Notes: generated from the letters alone by a model not told the origin. A DNA stretch of 9,218 bases from Chroococcidiopsidaceae cyanobacterium CP_BM_RX_35 (GCA_019242465.1 JAFAVL010000817.1:1-9218); one strand, 5' to 3'. Positions 1-5,994 are shown, numbered from the stretch's first letter. Translations and numbers: made by a program.

Positions 1-1
1 G

Positions 2-829
2 TGGCACTTACCAACCTACCAAAGCCCAGATGAATATTTTTCCCAGTTAGCTCAGATTAGCCAACAACCTGCTGAATTTGACTTTCCCCGCGTAGCCCTG
101 CCAAAGTGCTTCCACTATACAGGTCCTCTCAGAAATCCATCGCCGCAGGCAGTGGCGTTTCCCTACGAACGCTTGAATGGTCAGCCTCTCATCTATGCAT
201 CCCTTGGCACTCAGCAGAACACCAAAGCGGGACTTTTCCACCAAATTGCTGCCGCCTGCGAGGGATTGGAGGCTCAGTTGGTGATTTCTCACGGCGGTGG
301 TATGAGTGCAGCAGCAATCCAGACTCTCCCCGGTTCCCCTTTAGTTGTCTCCTACGCACCCCAACTAGAACTCCTATCTAGGGCTAAACTGACGATTACC
401 CATGCTGGCCTGAATACAGTTTTAGATTCTCTAAGCAATGGGGTGCCAATGGTAGCAATTCCCATCACCTACGAACAACCAGCGATCGCGGCCCGCATCC
501 GTTGGACCAATACTGGAGAAGTGATTTCATTACAATCCCTCACTGTTCCTAAACTTAGAGCTTTGGTGCAGCAACTTTTGACGAGCGACTCTCATACCAA
601 AAACGCGCATCAGCTGAAAACATCAATCCAGCAAGCGGGCGGCGTGAACAGAGCCGCAGACATTATTGAACAGGCGATCGCTACAGGGTGCCCGGTTGCC
701 ACTGATTGGCAGATGAACTCGTCAACTACCTGCGATAAATCGCAGGTTTGCATCTGCCCTCCGTATCAACTCACTACCCAAAAAGGTAATGCTTCAACTT
801 CATCAGGCGACGCATCATTGGGCTGCTGA
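2..829 (+). CDS. GT1-family (UDPGT/CrtX-like) glycosyltransferase, 5'-truncated by window edge
   Basis: The reading frame is open from the window edge, so the N-terminal domain is missing and 275 C-terminal residues are visible. They form the nucleotide-sugar-binding half of a GT-B glycosyltransferase. ASLGT (visible residues 66-70) opens the domain. SYAPQLELLSRA (117-128) and THAGLNTVLDSLSNGVPM (133-150), followed by AIPITYEQPAIAARI, match the donor-binding signature of UDP-glycosyltransferases such as MGT and CrtX (zeaxanthin glucosyltransferase). The acceptor cannot be told from this part; a carotenoid or other lipid-like acceptor is only a guess from the family. A GTG at 152 is internal, because homology continues upstream of it. 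The family normally ends soon after the AADIIEQAI helix (219-226). Here about 37 more residues after M238, rich in Cys, Ser and Thr and not domain-like, are read from the apparent mobile element at ~717-1122. The natural C-terminus was probably replaced by that insertion. Confidence 0.88.
   Translation, partial: WHLPTYQSPDEYFSQLAQISQQPAEFDFPRVALPKCFHYTGPLRNPSPQAVAFPYERLNGQPLIYASLGTQQNTKAGLFHQIAAACEGLEAQLVISHGGGMSAAAIQTLPGSPLVVSYAPQLELLSRAKLTITHAGLNTVLDSLSNGVPMVAIPITYEQPAIAARIRWTNTGEVISLQSLTVPKLRALVQQLLTSDSHTKNAHQLKTSIQQAGGVNRAADIIEQAIATGCPVATDWQMNSSTTCDKSQVCICPPYQLTTQKGNASTSSGDASLGC
729..746. repeat. Left-end hairpin of the element
   Basis: CCTGCGAT (729-736) and ATCGCAGG (739-746) pair perfectly around a two-base AA centre. 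The central CGATAAATCG recurs at 1092-1101. The hairpin lies inside the extended reading frame of the glycosyltransferase and is read as residues of its tail, which suggests it was not selected as protein-coding sequence. Confidence 0.75.
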
Positions 830-1026
830 CAAGAGCCCAGTACTACCAAACCGAGCCAAGATGTGCTGGTTGCTCAGTAGCAACGATTACCCGTTTCGTG
901 GGTACTACGCGATTCTTTCTCTGGGTAGGAAGCCACCTACCGGGACTGGGATAACCCGTATAGAGCCACTACTTAAGCCGTATCTCTCCAAACTGGAGTG
1001 CCCAGGGAATGTACAAGTTCTTGCAT
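747..1026 (+). ncRNA. Candidate HEARO RNA / IscB-type omega RNA
   Basis: The stretch folds into a dense series of helices. TGGGCT (819-824) pairs with AGCCCA (834-839), GTTGCT (869-874) with AGCAAC (879-884), TACCC (888-892) with GGGTA (900-904), GGTAGG (924-929) with CCTACC (936-941), GGG (948-950) with CCC (955-957), and CTCCA (986-990) with TGGAG (994-998). A long-range helix joins 917-923 to 1003-1009 and encloses the three local hairpins between them. The order of elements, the GGCGACGCATC segment near 807-816, the ACTTAAGCC segment near 971-979 and the final ACAAGTTC agree with my recollection of the HEARO family. That RNA guides the Cas9-related nuclease IscB, which here is absent downstream. 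In IscB systems the guide lies 5' of the scaffold, which would place it in or near the glycosyltransferase 3' end. Boundaries are approximate; a covariance-model match has not been run. Confidence 0.58.
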
Positions 1027-1076
1027 CCAAACGTATCAATTGTAACATAAATAACTGTTGGAATCAAGCATCACTT

Positions 1077-1116
1077 CGGGCATTCCTCACCCGATAAATC
1101 GGGCGACTCCTGCCCG
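1077..1116. repeat. Right-end two-part hairpin of the element
   Basis: An inner stem CCCGAT (1090-1095) / ATCGGG (1098-1103) is enclosed by an outer stem CGGGCA (1077-1082) / TGCCCG (1111-1116), with unpaired seven-base arms between them. No T-run follows, so it is not a standard intrinsic terminator. Its tip matches the left-end hairpin, which is why I read it as the right end of the same mobile element. Confidence 0.7.
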
Positions 1117-1138
1117 TTGAAGTTGAAGTTGAACAAGA

Positions 1139-1262
1139 AGCAGGGGGACAACAAGAGGCAGGGGGGCAGGGAGAAAGGGAGCAGGGGGACAACAAGAGAC
1201 AAGGGGCTTGTTAGAAATGTTCTTTCTCCCCCATGCACCCTGCCCCTCTGCCCCCTTTCCTC
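1139..1262. repeat. G-rich / C-rich intergenic repeat block with 19-bp direct repeat
   Basis: The 19-mer AGCAGGGGGACAACAAGAG occurs at 1139-1157 and again at 1180-1198, 41 bases apart. A C-rich arm follows at 1222-1260, so the block has an inverted character: GGGAGAAAG (1169-1177) pairs exactly with CTTTCTCCC (1222-1230). It lies between two convergent genes. The 15-mer GGCAGGGGGGCAGGG at 1157-1171 recurs inside priA at 7569-7583. G-rich repeats of this type are common between cyanobacterial genes; their role is unknown. A 19-bp-unit ORF can be read through the block, but it is repeat-driven and not credible as a gene. Confidence 0.75.
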
Positions 1263-1273
1263 TTCTGCCTCGT

Positions 1274-2065
1274 TCAGGTCAGAAGCTTCACCACCTGATT
1301 CACTTTCGGTCTGCCAAAACGTTCCCAGGCATTACCGCCACGTAGAAACAGCTCCATCCAACGGATAGTACCAGTACCATCAGGTGCAGACCAACCTGAA
1401 CTGCCTGGGGCAAACGCTAGAGTTCCCTCCTGTACCTTGAAACTACCGTCAGAGTACACAGCATCGCTCACTACATCACCGACACGAATGACCACTTTAG
1501 CTTCGGGTTCCAAGTGGACAGTGTGGGCAGGAATGGTAGTCTTGATGTTGCCGTAGCCGTCAATCCAAGCTACCCGATCGGTAGGCGCATCTGGGATTTG
1601 ATGGGGAAGTAAAACTTCTCCTAAGAGGCTAAAGTCTTCTGAGGCAATAGCCCCAGCAGCGATGGGGAAAACATCGCGGGACCGGAATTGCGATCCACCA
1701 CGGGAAACTTTCACTATATGTAGAACTTGCGCGTGCTCCTTGATGAAGGAGAGAGTATAGCCAGCAAGTACACCCACCACTTTGACACCATTGGGTAGTA
1801 GGGCATATGTCAGTCCCTCACCTTCATTGTCGGGTCTAGGTTCAGAGTCATCTTGGCGAGGAGCACAATTATGATATATCAAACGTTCTTTGGGACCAGG
1901 GTTGAGCCCAAGCTGGGCAATCCAGAAACCCGTAGCCAGAGTGCTAAAAGGTGGCACTGAAAGTAAGCTAATTTGTGCAGCAGGTAGAGCTAATAACAGA
2001 CGCTGCGTCACCTCAGCAAAAGCTGGGTCACCAGTGCCGTAGTCCGCGATTAGGCTGATGAGCAT
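1274..2065 (-). CDS. SAM hydroxide adenosyltransferase-family (DUF62) protein
   Basis: The 263-residue product has the layout of the S-adenosyl-L-methionine hydrolase/chlorinase/fluorinase family, whose common members split SAM with water to adenosine and methionine. Visible landmarks are LISLIADYGTGDP at residues 2-14 (family: TDFGxxDP), LLPNG at 89-93, SRDVFPIAAGAIA at 129-141 (family: GRDxFAPAAA) and DGYGNIKTTI at 169-178 (family: DxFGNxxTNI), plus a Gly/Ser-rich loop at 221-233 in the C-terminal beta domain. The canonical DPGVGTxR stretch is not present; NCAPRQD (66-72) stands in about that place, so hydrolysis of SAM should not be assumed. The protein is soluble, with no signal peptide or membrane segment. 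The gene stands alone, divergent from the NIF3 gene with 68 bp between starts. The ATG chosen leads straight into the conserved first beta strand; no clear Shine-Dalgarno sequence precedes it. Confidence 0.83.
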   Translation of the reverse strand: MLISLIADYGTGDPAFAEVTQRLLLALPAAQISLLSVPPFSTLATGFWIAQLGLNPGPKERLIYHNCAPRQDDSEPRPDNEGEGLTYALLPNGVKVVGVLAGYTLSFIKEHAQVLHIVKVSRGGSQFRSRDVFPIAAGAIASEDFSLLGEVLLPHQIPDAPTDRVAWIDGYGNIKTTIPAHTVHLEPEAKVVIRVGDVVSDAVYSDGSFKVQEGTLAFAPGSSGWSAPDGTGTIRWMELFLRGGNAWERFGRPKVNQVVKLLT

Positions 2066-2133
2066 TACGCAAAATCTGAGTGAAGTAGCAGTTTTAGCTT
2101 AACTGGTTCAGATACAGGTGATAGTTAAGAAGC
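2066..2133. promoter_or_regulatory. Divergent intergenic region with a 7-bp inverted repeat
   Basis: Two genes start outward from this 68-bp gap, so promoters for both must lie here or overlap the coding ends. CTTAACT (2098-2104) and AGTTAAG (2123-2129) form an inverted repeat with an 18-base spacer, next to the NIF3-gene start. This could be an operator, but seven bases is short and could arise by chance. I see no convincing -35/-10 pair. Confidence 0.35.
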
Positions 2134-2832
2134 ATGATTTATCTAGTCGATATTGCACAATTTTTAGATCAATTCTTTGCCATTCATCGCTTTGGTGAAG
2201 ATCCAGGAGGCGTGTACTGGTCATCTACAGGTCCAATCAGTCGGCTTGGGCTAGCGCTGGAGCCTTGGCCGCAGTTAGCTGACTGGGCGATCGCCGAACG
2301 CCTGGATGGTCTTTTCTTACATCGCCCCTGGAAGCTGCAGTCGAACCAACTACCACCAGATATTGGTGTGGTAGCGTACCATCTTGCCTTCGATGAACGG
2401 CTGACGTTAGGCTTTAATCCTCGATTGGCTGAAGCTTTTGGGATGTCAGGGATAGCGGTATTGGGTGAGAAAGCAGGGCGAGCGATTGGCATGATTGGGG
2501 AGATTCCAGCCCAAAGCTTTGCTAAATACTGTTGCGATCTCAACGAAGTGTTTGGTGGGCAAGACGAAGCTTGTGCTGGTGGGCACAGTGAAGTCAAGCG
2601 GGGAGCTGTGGTTGGTGCGATGACAGACGCACTGGTGCGGGAGGCAGCGTCGCGTGGGGCGGACATATATATCACAGGACAATTAAGACAGCCTGCTCAA
2701 GCGGCGGTGCTAGAAACTGGAATCAGCGTTGTTGCGGTTGGTCATCGTCGCTGCGAGGAATGGGGTTTAAGGGCGCTAGCTGGGGTGTTGCGCGAACGCT
2801 GGGCTCGACTAGAGGTAGTGACATTTCACTAG
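2134..2832 (+). CDS. NIF3-family (Nif3-like dinuclear metal centre) protein
   Basis: The 232-residue product is a short member of the NIF3/YbgI family (also annotated as GTP cyclohydrolase 1 type 2), a ring-forming protein with a two-metal site whose physiological role is unsettled. Metal-site landmarks can be followed: LFLHRPW at residues 61-66 (family HHP, so the second His is Arg64 here), AYHLAFD at 81-87 (family HTxxD), and GHRRCEEWGL at 203-212 (family GHxxxE, with His204 and Glu208 as likely ligands). GADIYITGQLRQ (175-186) corresponds to the family's GADxxxTGExK strand. It lacks the extra middle domain of longer ~370-residue bacterial forms. recR begins about 33 bases after its stop on the same strand, so the two are probably co-transcribed. 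The Arg64 substitution may alter metal loading. Confidence 0.82.
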   Translation: MIYLVDIAQFLDQFFAIHRFGEDPGGVYWSSTGPISRLGLALEPWPQLADWAIAERLDGLFLHRPWKLQSNQLPPDIGVVAYHLAFDERLTLGFNPRLAEAFGMSGIAVLGEKAGRAIGMIGEIPAQSFAKYCCDLNEVFGGQDEACAGGHSEVKRGAVVGAMTDALVREAASRGADIYITGQLRQPAQAAVLETGISVVAVGHRRCEEWGLRALAGVLRERWARLEVVTFH

Positions 2833-2853
2833 AATAGTGATGGAATCACAAAT

Positions 2854-2857
2854 GGAG
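2854..2857 (+). promoter_or_regulatory. Shine-Dalgarno site that places the recR start
   Basis: GGAG lies eight bases before the in-frame ACG at 2866 and eleven before the in-frame ATT at 2869. It overlaps the out-of-frame ATG at 2852, so it cannot serve that codon. This favours initiation at ACG or ATT rather than at the internal TTG at 2914. Confidence 0.5.
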
Positions 2858-2865
2858 ACAAAACA

Positions 2866-3462
2866 ACGATTTACGCACGTCCTTTAGCACGTTTAATTGA
2901 GCAACTACAGCGGTTGCCAGGAATTGGTCCGAAAACCGCCCAGCGTTTGGCTTTGCACATTTTGAAGCGCTCTGAGGCAGAAGTGCAGACCTTAGCACAA
3001 GCATTGATTGAAGCTAAACAACAGCTTGGTTTATGTTCCGTCTGCTTTCACCTATCTGCTGAACCAATTTGTGAGATTTGTAGTAACGCTAACCGTGACG
3101 GCAACACGATCTGTGTCGTGGCAGACTCCCGTGATGTCATTGCCTTGGAAAAAACCAGGGAGTACCACGGCAAGTATCACGTTTTGGGTGGGGTAATTTC
3201 TCCTATGGATGGAGTTGGTCCAGAGCAACTCACTGTTCAGCCTTTGCTAAGACGGGTAAACCAGCAACAAACTAAGGAAGTGATTTTGGCAATTAGTCCG
3301 AGTGTGGAAGGGGAAACAACAACCCTCTACGTCGGTCATCTCCTGAAGCCGTTTACACGAGTAACACGAATTGCCTTTGGATTGCCCGTAGGCGGTGACT
3401 TGGAGTACGCTGATGAAGTGACTTTGGCAAGAGCCTTAGAAGGACGGCGAGAATTGGACTAA
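2866..3462 (+). CDS. recR: Recombination mediator RecR, non-canonical start
   Basis: RecR works with RecF/RecO to load RecA on gapped single-stranded DNA. From 2866 the product is 198 residues, close to the family's ~200. It shows the N-terminal helix-hairpin-helix with [16 protein letters not shown] (16-31), a four-Cys zinc site C57xxC60 ... C69xxC72, a Toprim domain starting at ICVVADSRD (83-91), and the C-terminal [26 protein letters not shown] stretch. The family N-terminus, [17 protein letters not shown], is encoded in this frame from 2872, but no ATG, GTG or TTG precedes it after the upstream stop at 2830-2832. The first standard codon, TTG at 2914, would delete half of the helix-hairpin-helix. 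The start is therefore ACG (2866) or ATT (2869), or a base has been lost after the ATG at 2852. The gene follows the NIF3 gene closely and ends five bases from the convergent next gene. Confidence 0.9.
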   Translation, partial: TIYARPLARLIEQLQRLPGIGPKTAQRLALHILKRSEAEVQTLAQALIEAKQQLGLCSVCFHLSAEPICEICSNANRDGNTICVVADSRDVIALEKTREYHGKYHVLGGVISPMDGVGPEQLTVQPLLRRVNQQQTKEVILAISPSVEGETTTLYVGHLLKPFTRVTRIAFGLPVGGDLEYADEVTLARALEGRRELD

Positions 3463-3467
3463 GAGGC

Positions 3468-3674
3468 TCAATCTAGCTTTAAAGCATTTACAGGAACTTC
3501 ATCCCAAGAATTTACTGTCCGCAGCCGTGCCACCCAACCAGATGCCTTTTGCTCAGCGGTTAAATTCTGCTCAAAAGATGCATGGCAGTTCTGGGCTTGA
3601 GTTTCATTGCAACAAGCAATACAAGAATAGAGAAGACCAGACGGATCGATCTGTTCATTTATCCAAATGGTCAT
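3468..3674 (-). CDS. Small conserved hypothetical protein (68 aa)
   Basis: The start is well supported: AAGGAG (reverse complement of 3681-3686) sits six bases before the ATG. The product has no signal peptide or membrane segment. It contains CIACC (18-22) and a further Cys at 29 (QNCHASFEQ), followed by a W-containing C-terminal half (GWVARLRTVNSWDEVPVNAL, 46-65). The sequence looks like small proteins widespread in cyanobacteria without known function, but I recognise no domain. The clustered cysteines could bind a metal or be redox-active; this is inference. It lies 36 bases downstream of the acetyltransferase on the same strand, so co-transcription is likely. Its stop is five bases from the recR stop. 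Confidence 0.8.
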   Translation of the reverse strand: MTIWINEQIDPSGLLYSCIACCNETQAQNCHASFEQNLTAEQKASGWVARLRTVNSWDEVPVNALKLD

Positions 3675-3710
3675 GATGAACTCCTTAAACCTAACTGCGG
3701 CTGCTATTAA

Positions 3711-4205
3711 CTAGCTTAGGTGCTTTGCACCAAGCTGAATCAGCGTTTCTCCGGTTACGCGGCAAATTCGCCAATCTTCTAGAATTGCGGCACCCAAGCG
3801 ACGGTAAAAAGAAATGGCAGGCTGATTCCAGTCCAAGACGCTCCACTCCAGGCGACCACAACCGCGCTCAACTGCCAACTGGGCTAAGTGCGTCAAAAGA
3901 GCCTTACCAATACCTTGACGCCGATATTCTGGTAAGACAAATAAGTCCTCTAGATAAATTCCTGGCTGAGTCAGAAAAGTTGAATAGTTAGTAAAAAACA
4001 GGGCAAATCCAACAGTCTGCTCTGCTGACTCTGCCAAAATAGCCTCTACACACGGGCGATCACCGAACAGATGCTTTGAAAGAGCATCAGCATTGCCAGT
4101 GACAGCGTGAGATAACTCCTCATACTCGGCCAGTGCCTGAATCAGCTCAAATAGCACTGGGGCATCAGATGGCTGGGCTGGACGGATATGCAATTCGTAA
4201 GACAT
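3711..4205 (-). CDS. GNAT-family N-acetyltransferase, diamine/SSAT-like
   Basis: The 164-residue protein is a single GNAT domain that transfers acetyl from acetyl-CoA to an amine. Motif A is clear: LEDLFVLPEYRRQGIGKALL (85-104) with the pyrophosphate-binding RRQGIGKA. Motif B follows with WSVLDWNQPAISFYRRLGA (121-139), including the conserved Tyr134. The LEDLFV...LDWN combination is characteristic of the spermidine/spermine (SSAT, thialysine) branch, so a small polyamine or diamine substrate is a reasonable guess, not shown. IRPAQPSDAPVLFELI (7-22) is the usual first strand and helix. The gene lies between sigC and the 68-aa gene on the same strand; the 113-bp gap to sigC holds two palindromic repeats, so it may have its own promoter. 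No strong Shine-Dalgarno precedes the ATG. Confidence 0.88.
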   Translation of the reverse strand: MSYELHIRPAQPSDAPVLFELIQALAEYEELSHAVTGNADALSKHLFGDRPCVEAILAESAEQTVGFALFFTNYSTFLTQPGIYLEDLFVLPEYRRQGIGKALLTHLAQLAVERGCGRLEWSVLDWNQPAISFYRRLGAAILEDWRICRVTGETLIQLGAKHLS

Positions 4206-4210
4206 AGAGC

Positions 4211-4254
4211 GATTTTGGATTTTTGACTTCAGCCTTTAGATTAAATCCAAAATC
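4211..4254. repeat. 12-bp inverted repeat between sigC and the acetyltransferase gene
   Basis: GATTTTGGATTT (4211-4222) and AAATCCAAAATC (4243-4254) are exact reverse complements around a 20-base loop. It lies six bases upstream of the acetyltransferase start and downstream of sigC. No T-run follows in the sigC direction, so a plain intrinsic terminator is not supported. Tandem GGATTTT-type sequences are common between cyanobacterial genes. Confidence 0.7.
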
Positions 4255-4264
4255 CAATTCACTC

Positions 4265-4307
4265 GTTAACGTTCGCGTAGCGTCTTTTGCAGGAGAAACG
4301 CTAACGC
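4265..4307. repeat. Degenerate palindromic intergenic repeat
   Basis: The segment contains an imperfect palindrome built on GTTAACGTTCGCGTAGCGTC at its left and AGAAACGCTAACGC at its right, with GCGT/ACGC and GTTA/TAAC arms. It resembles the GCGTAGCGTCTC...GAGACGCTA repeats scattered through filamentous cyanobacterial genomes, here with several mismatches. It ends twelve bases from the sigC stop codon and could stabilise or end the sigC transcript. Confidence 0.55.
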
Positions 4308-4318
4308 CCGACCCAAAA

Positions 4319-5482
4319 TTAAACCAGCCACCCCTTCAAACGTCTAGCTATGTGAGGTCGTCGCAATTTGCGCATAGCTTTGCTCTGAATTTGCCGCACT
4401 CGTTCGCGGGAAAGATTGAACATACTGCCCACTTCTTCCAACGTAAAGGGTTCCGTAGTGGTGAGACCATAGCGCAGGGAAATCACATCCTTTTCTCGTG
4501 GTGTCAGCACCTCACCTAACACGTCCCAGATTTCCTGACGCATCATAGTCTCATTCATTTTTTGCTCAGGAGACTGACTGTCATCAGCTTCTAGTAAATC
4601 AACCAGTTCCGTATCTTCTTCTTTACCGACACGATGGTTAAGTGATAAAGCTTTGCGTCGTAGCTGTTGTAAGGAGCGCAACTGCATAGGTGTAACATCT
4701 AAGGCTGTAGCCACTTCGGCTTCAGAAGGGTTGCGACCTAGTTGTTGCTTGAGTTCACGCTGAGCTTTTTTAAGTTTGTTTAGCTTTTCTACTACATGAA
4801 TAGGTAGGCGAATCGTCCGAGCATCATTTGCGATCGCCCGCGTAATTGCCTGTCTAATCCACCAATAGGCATAGGTAGAAAACTTATAACCCTTATCTGG
4901 GTCGAACTTTTCTGCGGCTCGGTTTAGTCCCATTGCCCCTTCTTGAATTAAGTCTAGGAATGGCACTCCTCGATTCAGATATCGCTTAGCGATTGCTACT
5001 ACTAATCGCAAGTTCGACCGAATCATCTTGCGTTTTGCCACTCTACCCTGGTACAGGCGATGCTCCAGTTGGCGCTCTGTGAGCCCTACTGCTGCTGTTA
5101 TTTCTGTCGAGGTGAGACAGCGGTTGAGTTCAATCTGCGACTTACTTTTAAGTTCCTCGACTTCGACTAGGAAGCGGACGCGACGTGCTAACTCGACCTC
5201 TTCGTTGGCTTTTAGCAGCGGATAACGCGCCATTTCTTTAAAAAATGCTCCGACAGCATCATCGGACTTCGTCTTTTTGTATCCAGAAGCTCTCGCTGCA
5301 CCTATTTCATCTCCTGCTCGCTCCTCCCATGCCAATTCCTCTACAGAGGAAGTCGAGAGTTCTTCTGAGGAAGGCGCTTCTAGGGTGTCGAGTGATGGTT
5401 CTTCTAATTCAGCAGCATGAGAGGTATTAGCTGCTGTTACTTGCTGTAAGGTATCTATCGCTCCCAATTCGGCAGTATCCAT
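4319..5482 (-). CDS. sigC: Group 2 sigma-70 family RNA polymerase sigma factor, probably SigC
   Basis: The 387-residue product directs RNA polymerase to promoters. Residues 1-72 are a low-complexity acidic N-terminus without the full region 1.1 of a primary sigma factor. SDDAVGAFFKEMARYPLL (73-90) is region 1.2. Region 2 runs from about 152 to 222, with SNLRLVVAIAKRYLNRG, DLIQEG and the -10-melting KFSTYAYWWIRQAITRAIA (200-218). Region 3 spans about 228-310. Region 4 ends with the helix-turn-helix TLEEVGSMFNLSRERVRQIQ (347-366) that reads the -35 box. The region 1.2 wording (AFFKEMARYPLLK) points to SigC rather than SigB/D/E, which usually read YLREIGRIPLL; this is from memory. No Shine-Dalgarno is obvious before the ATG. 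The 626-bp upstream gap leaves room for complex regulation. In cyanobacteria SigC is linked to carbon/nitrogen or heat acclimation. Confidence 0.9.
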   Translation of the reverse strand: MDTAELGAIDTLQQVTAANTSHAAELEEPSLDTLEAPSSEELSTSSVEELAWEERAGDEIGAARASGYKKTKSDDAVGAFFKEMARYPLLKANEEVELARRVRFLVEVEELKSKSQIELNRCLTSTEITAAVGLTERQLEHRLYQGRVAKRKMIRSNLRLVVAIAKRYLNRGVPFLDLIQEGAMGLNRAAEKFDPDKGYKFSTYAYWWIRQAITRAIANDARTIRLPIHVVEKLNKLKKAQRELKQQLGRNPSEAEVATALDVTPMQLRSLQQLRRKALSLNHRVGKEEDTELVDLLEADDSQSPEQKMNETMMRQEIWDVLGEVLTPREKDVISLRYGLTTTEPFTLEEVGSMFNLSRERVRQIQSKAMRKLRRPHIARRLKGWLV

Positions 5483-5818
5483 AATTTAGATCTATCAGAC
5501 CAGATAAACTAACATGGTGGAAAAGATTCTTGCTTGAAAAACTACTAAATATGAAGTAGATTAAAGCATCCGTTTTCTTTTAAGCTACTGAATTTCTTTT
5601 CAGTAACAATACATAGATATCCTCATTGAACTTTAGATAAGATGAAATTTTATACTCAGCTTTCTTTGTAAAATTGTAGGGATAAGATTGTGTCCTAAAG
5701 TTGCACCTTCTACGCTTCTTATGTATTTCTCATTCCCTTTGGCATCTGATTAATTGGCTACAAGACAGCTATTGAAGCACGGATACTAAAGAATAAAATT
5801 TAACTAATCTCTCACTTT

Positions 5819-5834
5819 GCTAGTAACTACTAGC
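5819..5834. promoter_or_regulatory. Operator-like palindrome
   Basis: GCTAGTA (5819-5825) and TACTAGC (5828-5834) are exact inverted arms around AC. A two-base spacer gives a 16-bp near-continuous palindrome of the size used by dimeric regulators. It sits about 340 bases before sigC and 275 before priA, so its target gene is unclear. Confidence 0.35.
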
Positions 5835-5899
5835 GCTATTAAATGATTCAATTTACTTCGCCTAAAAAATAGGATCTCATATAAATAAAAGCTTGACTC

Positions 5900-5911
5900 T
5901 CTATCGATAGA
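5900..5911. promoter_or_regulatory. 12-bp perfect palindrome
   Basis: TCTATCGATAGA is its own reverse complement. It follows TTGACT (5894-5899), but no good -10 box stands at 16-18 bases. A binding site is possible; chance is also possible in AT-rich DNA. Confidence 0.28.
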
Positions 5912-5994
5912 AAGAAAATTGTGCTATTCCCTATGCAGTAGCAGGTTAATGCCTTCTTAAATCTTCTAATCATCTACTAAAGAAGGGAGTAGCG

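Larger units (their letters stand above)
717..1122 (+). mobile_element. Orphan HEARO/IS605-like element without transposase or IscB gene
   Basis: Both ends carry a hairpin with the same ten-base tip, CGATAAATCG (733-742 and 1092-1101). IS200/IS605-type elements have subterminal hairpins recognised by a Y1 transposase, so this pairing fits. The left hairpin starts 12 bases after an ATGA (713-716), and ATGA or GTGA is the reported integration site of HEARO elements. The right hairpin is wrapped by a second inverted pair, CGGGCA (1077-1082) and TGCCCG (1111-1116). No tyrosine transposase, TnpB or IscB frame exists inside, so any movement would have to be in trans. The exact right end is uncertain by roughly 15 bases. 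The insertion point lies inside the glycosyltransferase frame and supplies its last codons. The hairpins and the absence of a protein gene are seen directly; the class assignment is from memory of the family. Confidence 0.6.

Noticed and set aside
152..829. Glycosyltransferase starting at GTG 152
   Set aside because: The frame is open to the window edge and GT-B proteins need an N-terminal domain, so this codon is internal.
789..1097. 102-aa open frame across the structured region
   Set aside because: It overlaps the glycosyltransferase tail and the helix-rich RNA, has no ribosome binding site and no protein-family resemblance; it is a by-product of the RNA element.
1139..1198. CRISPR array
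   Set aside because: Only two copies of a low-complexity 19-mer exist, without regular unique spacers or cas genes.
1117..1368. 83-aa open frame through the G-rich block
   Set aside because: Its composition comes from the repeats and its end runs antisense into the SAM-family gene.
2184..2675. 163-aa minus-strand frame opposite the NIF3 gene
   Set aside because: It is a shadow of a recognisable gene, rich in Ser/Pro/Arg as expected of an antisense frame.
2914..3462. recR starting at TTG 2914
   Set aside because: It would remove the conserved first 16 residues, including part of the helix-hairpin-helix that is still coded upstream in the same frame.
4223..4519. 98-aa plus-strand frame over the sigC 3' end
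   Set aside because: It is antisense to the conserved region 4 of the sigma factor and has no family resemblance.
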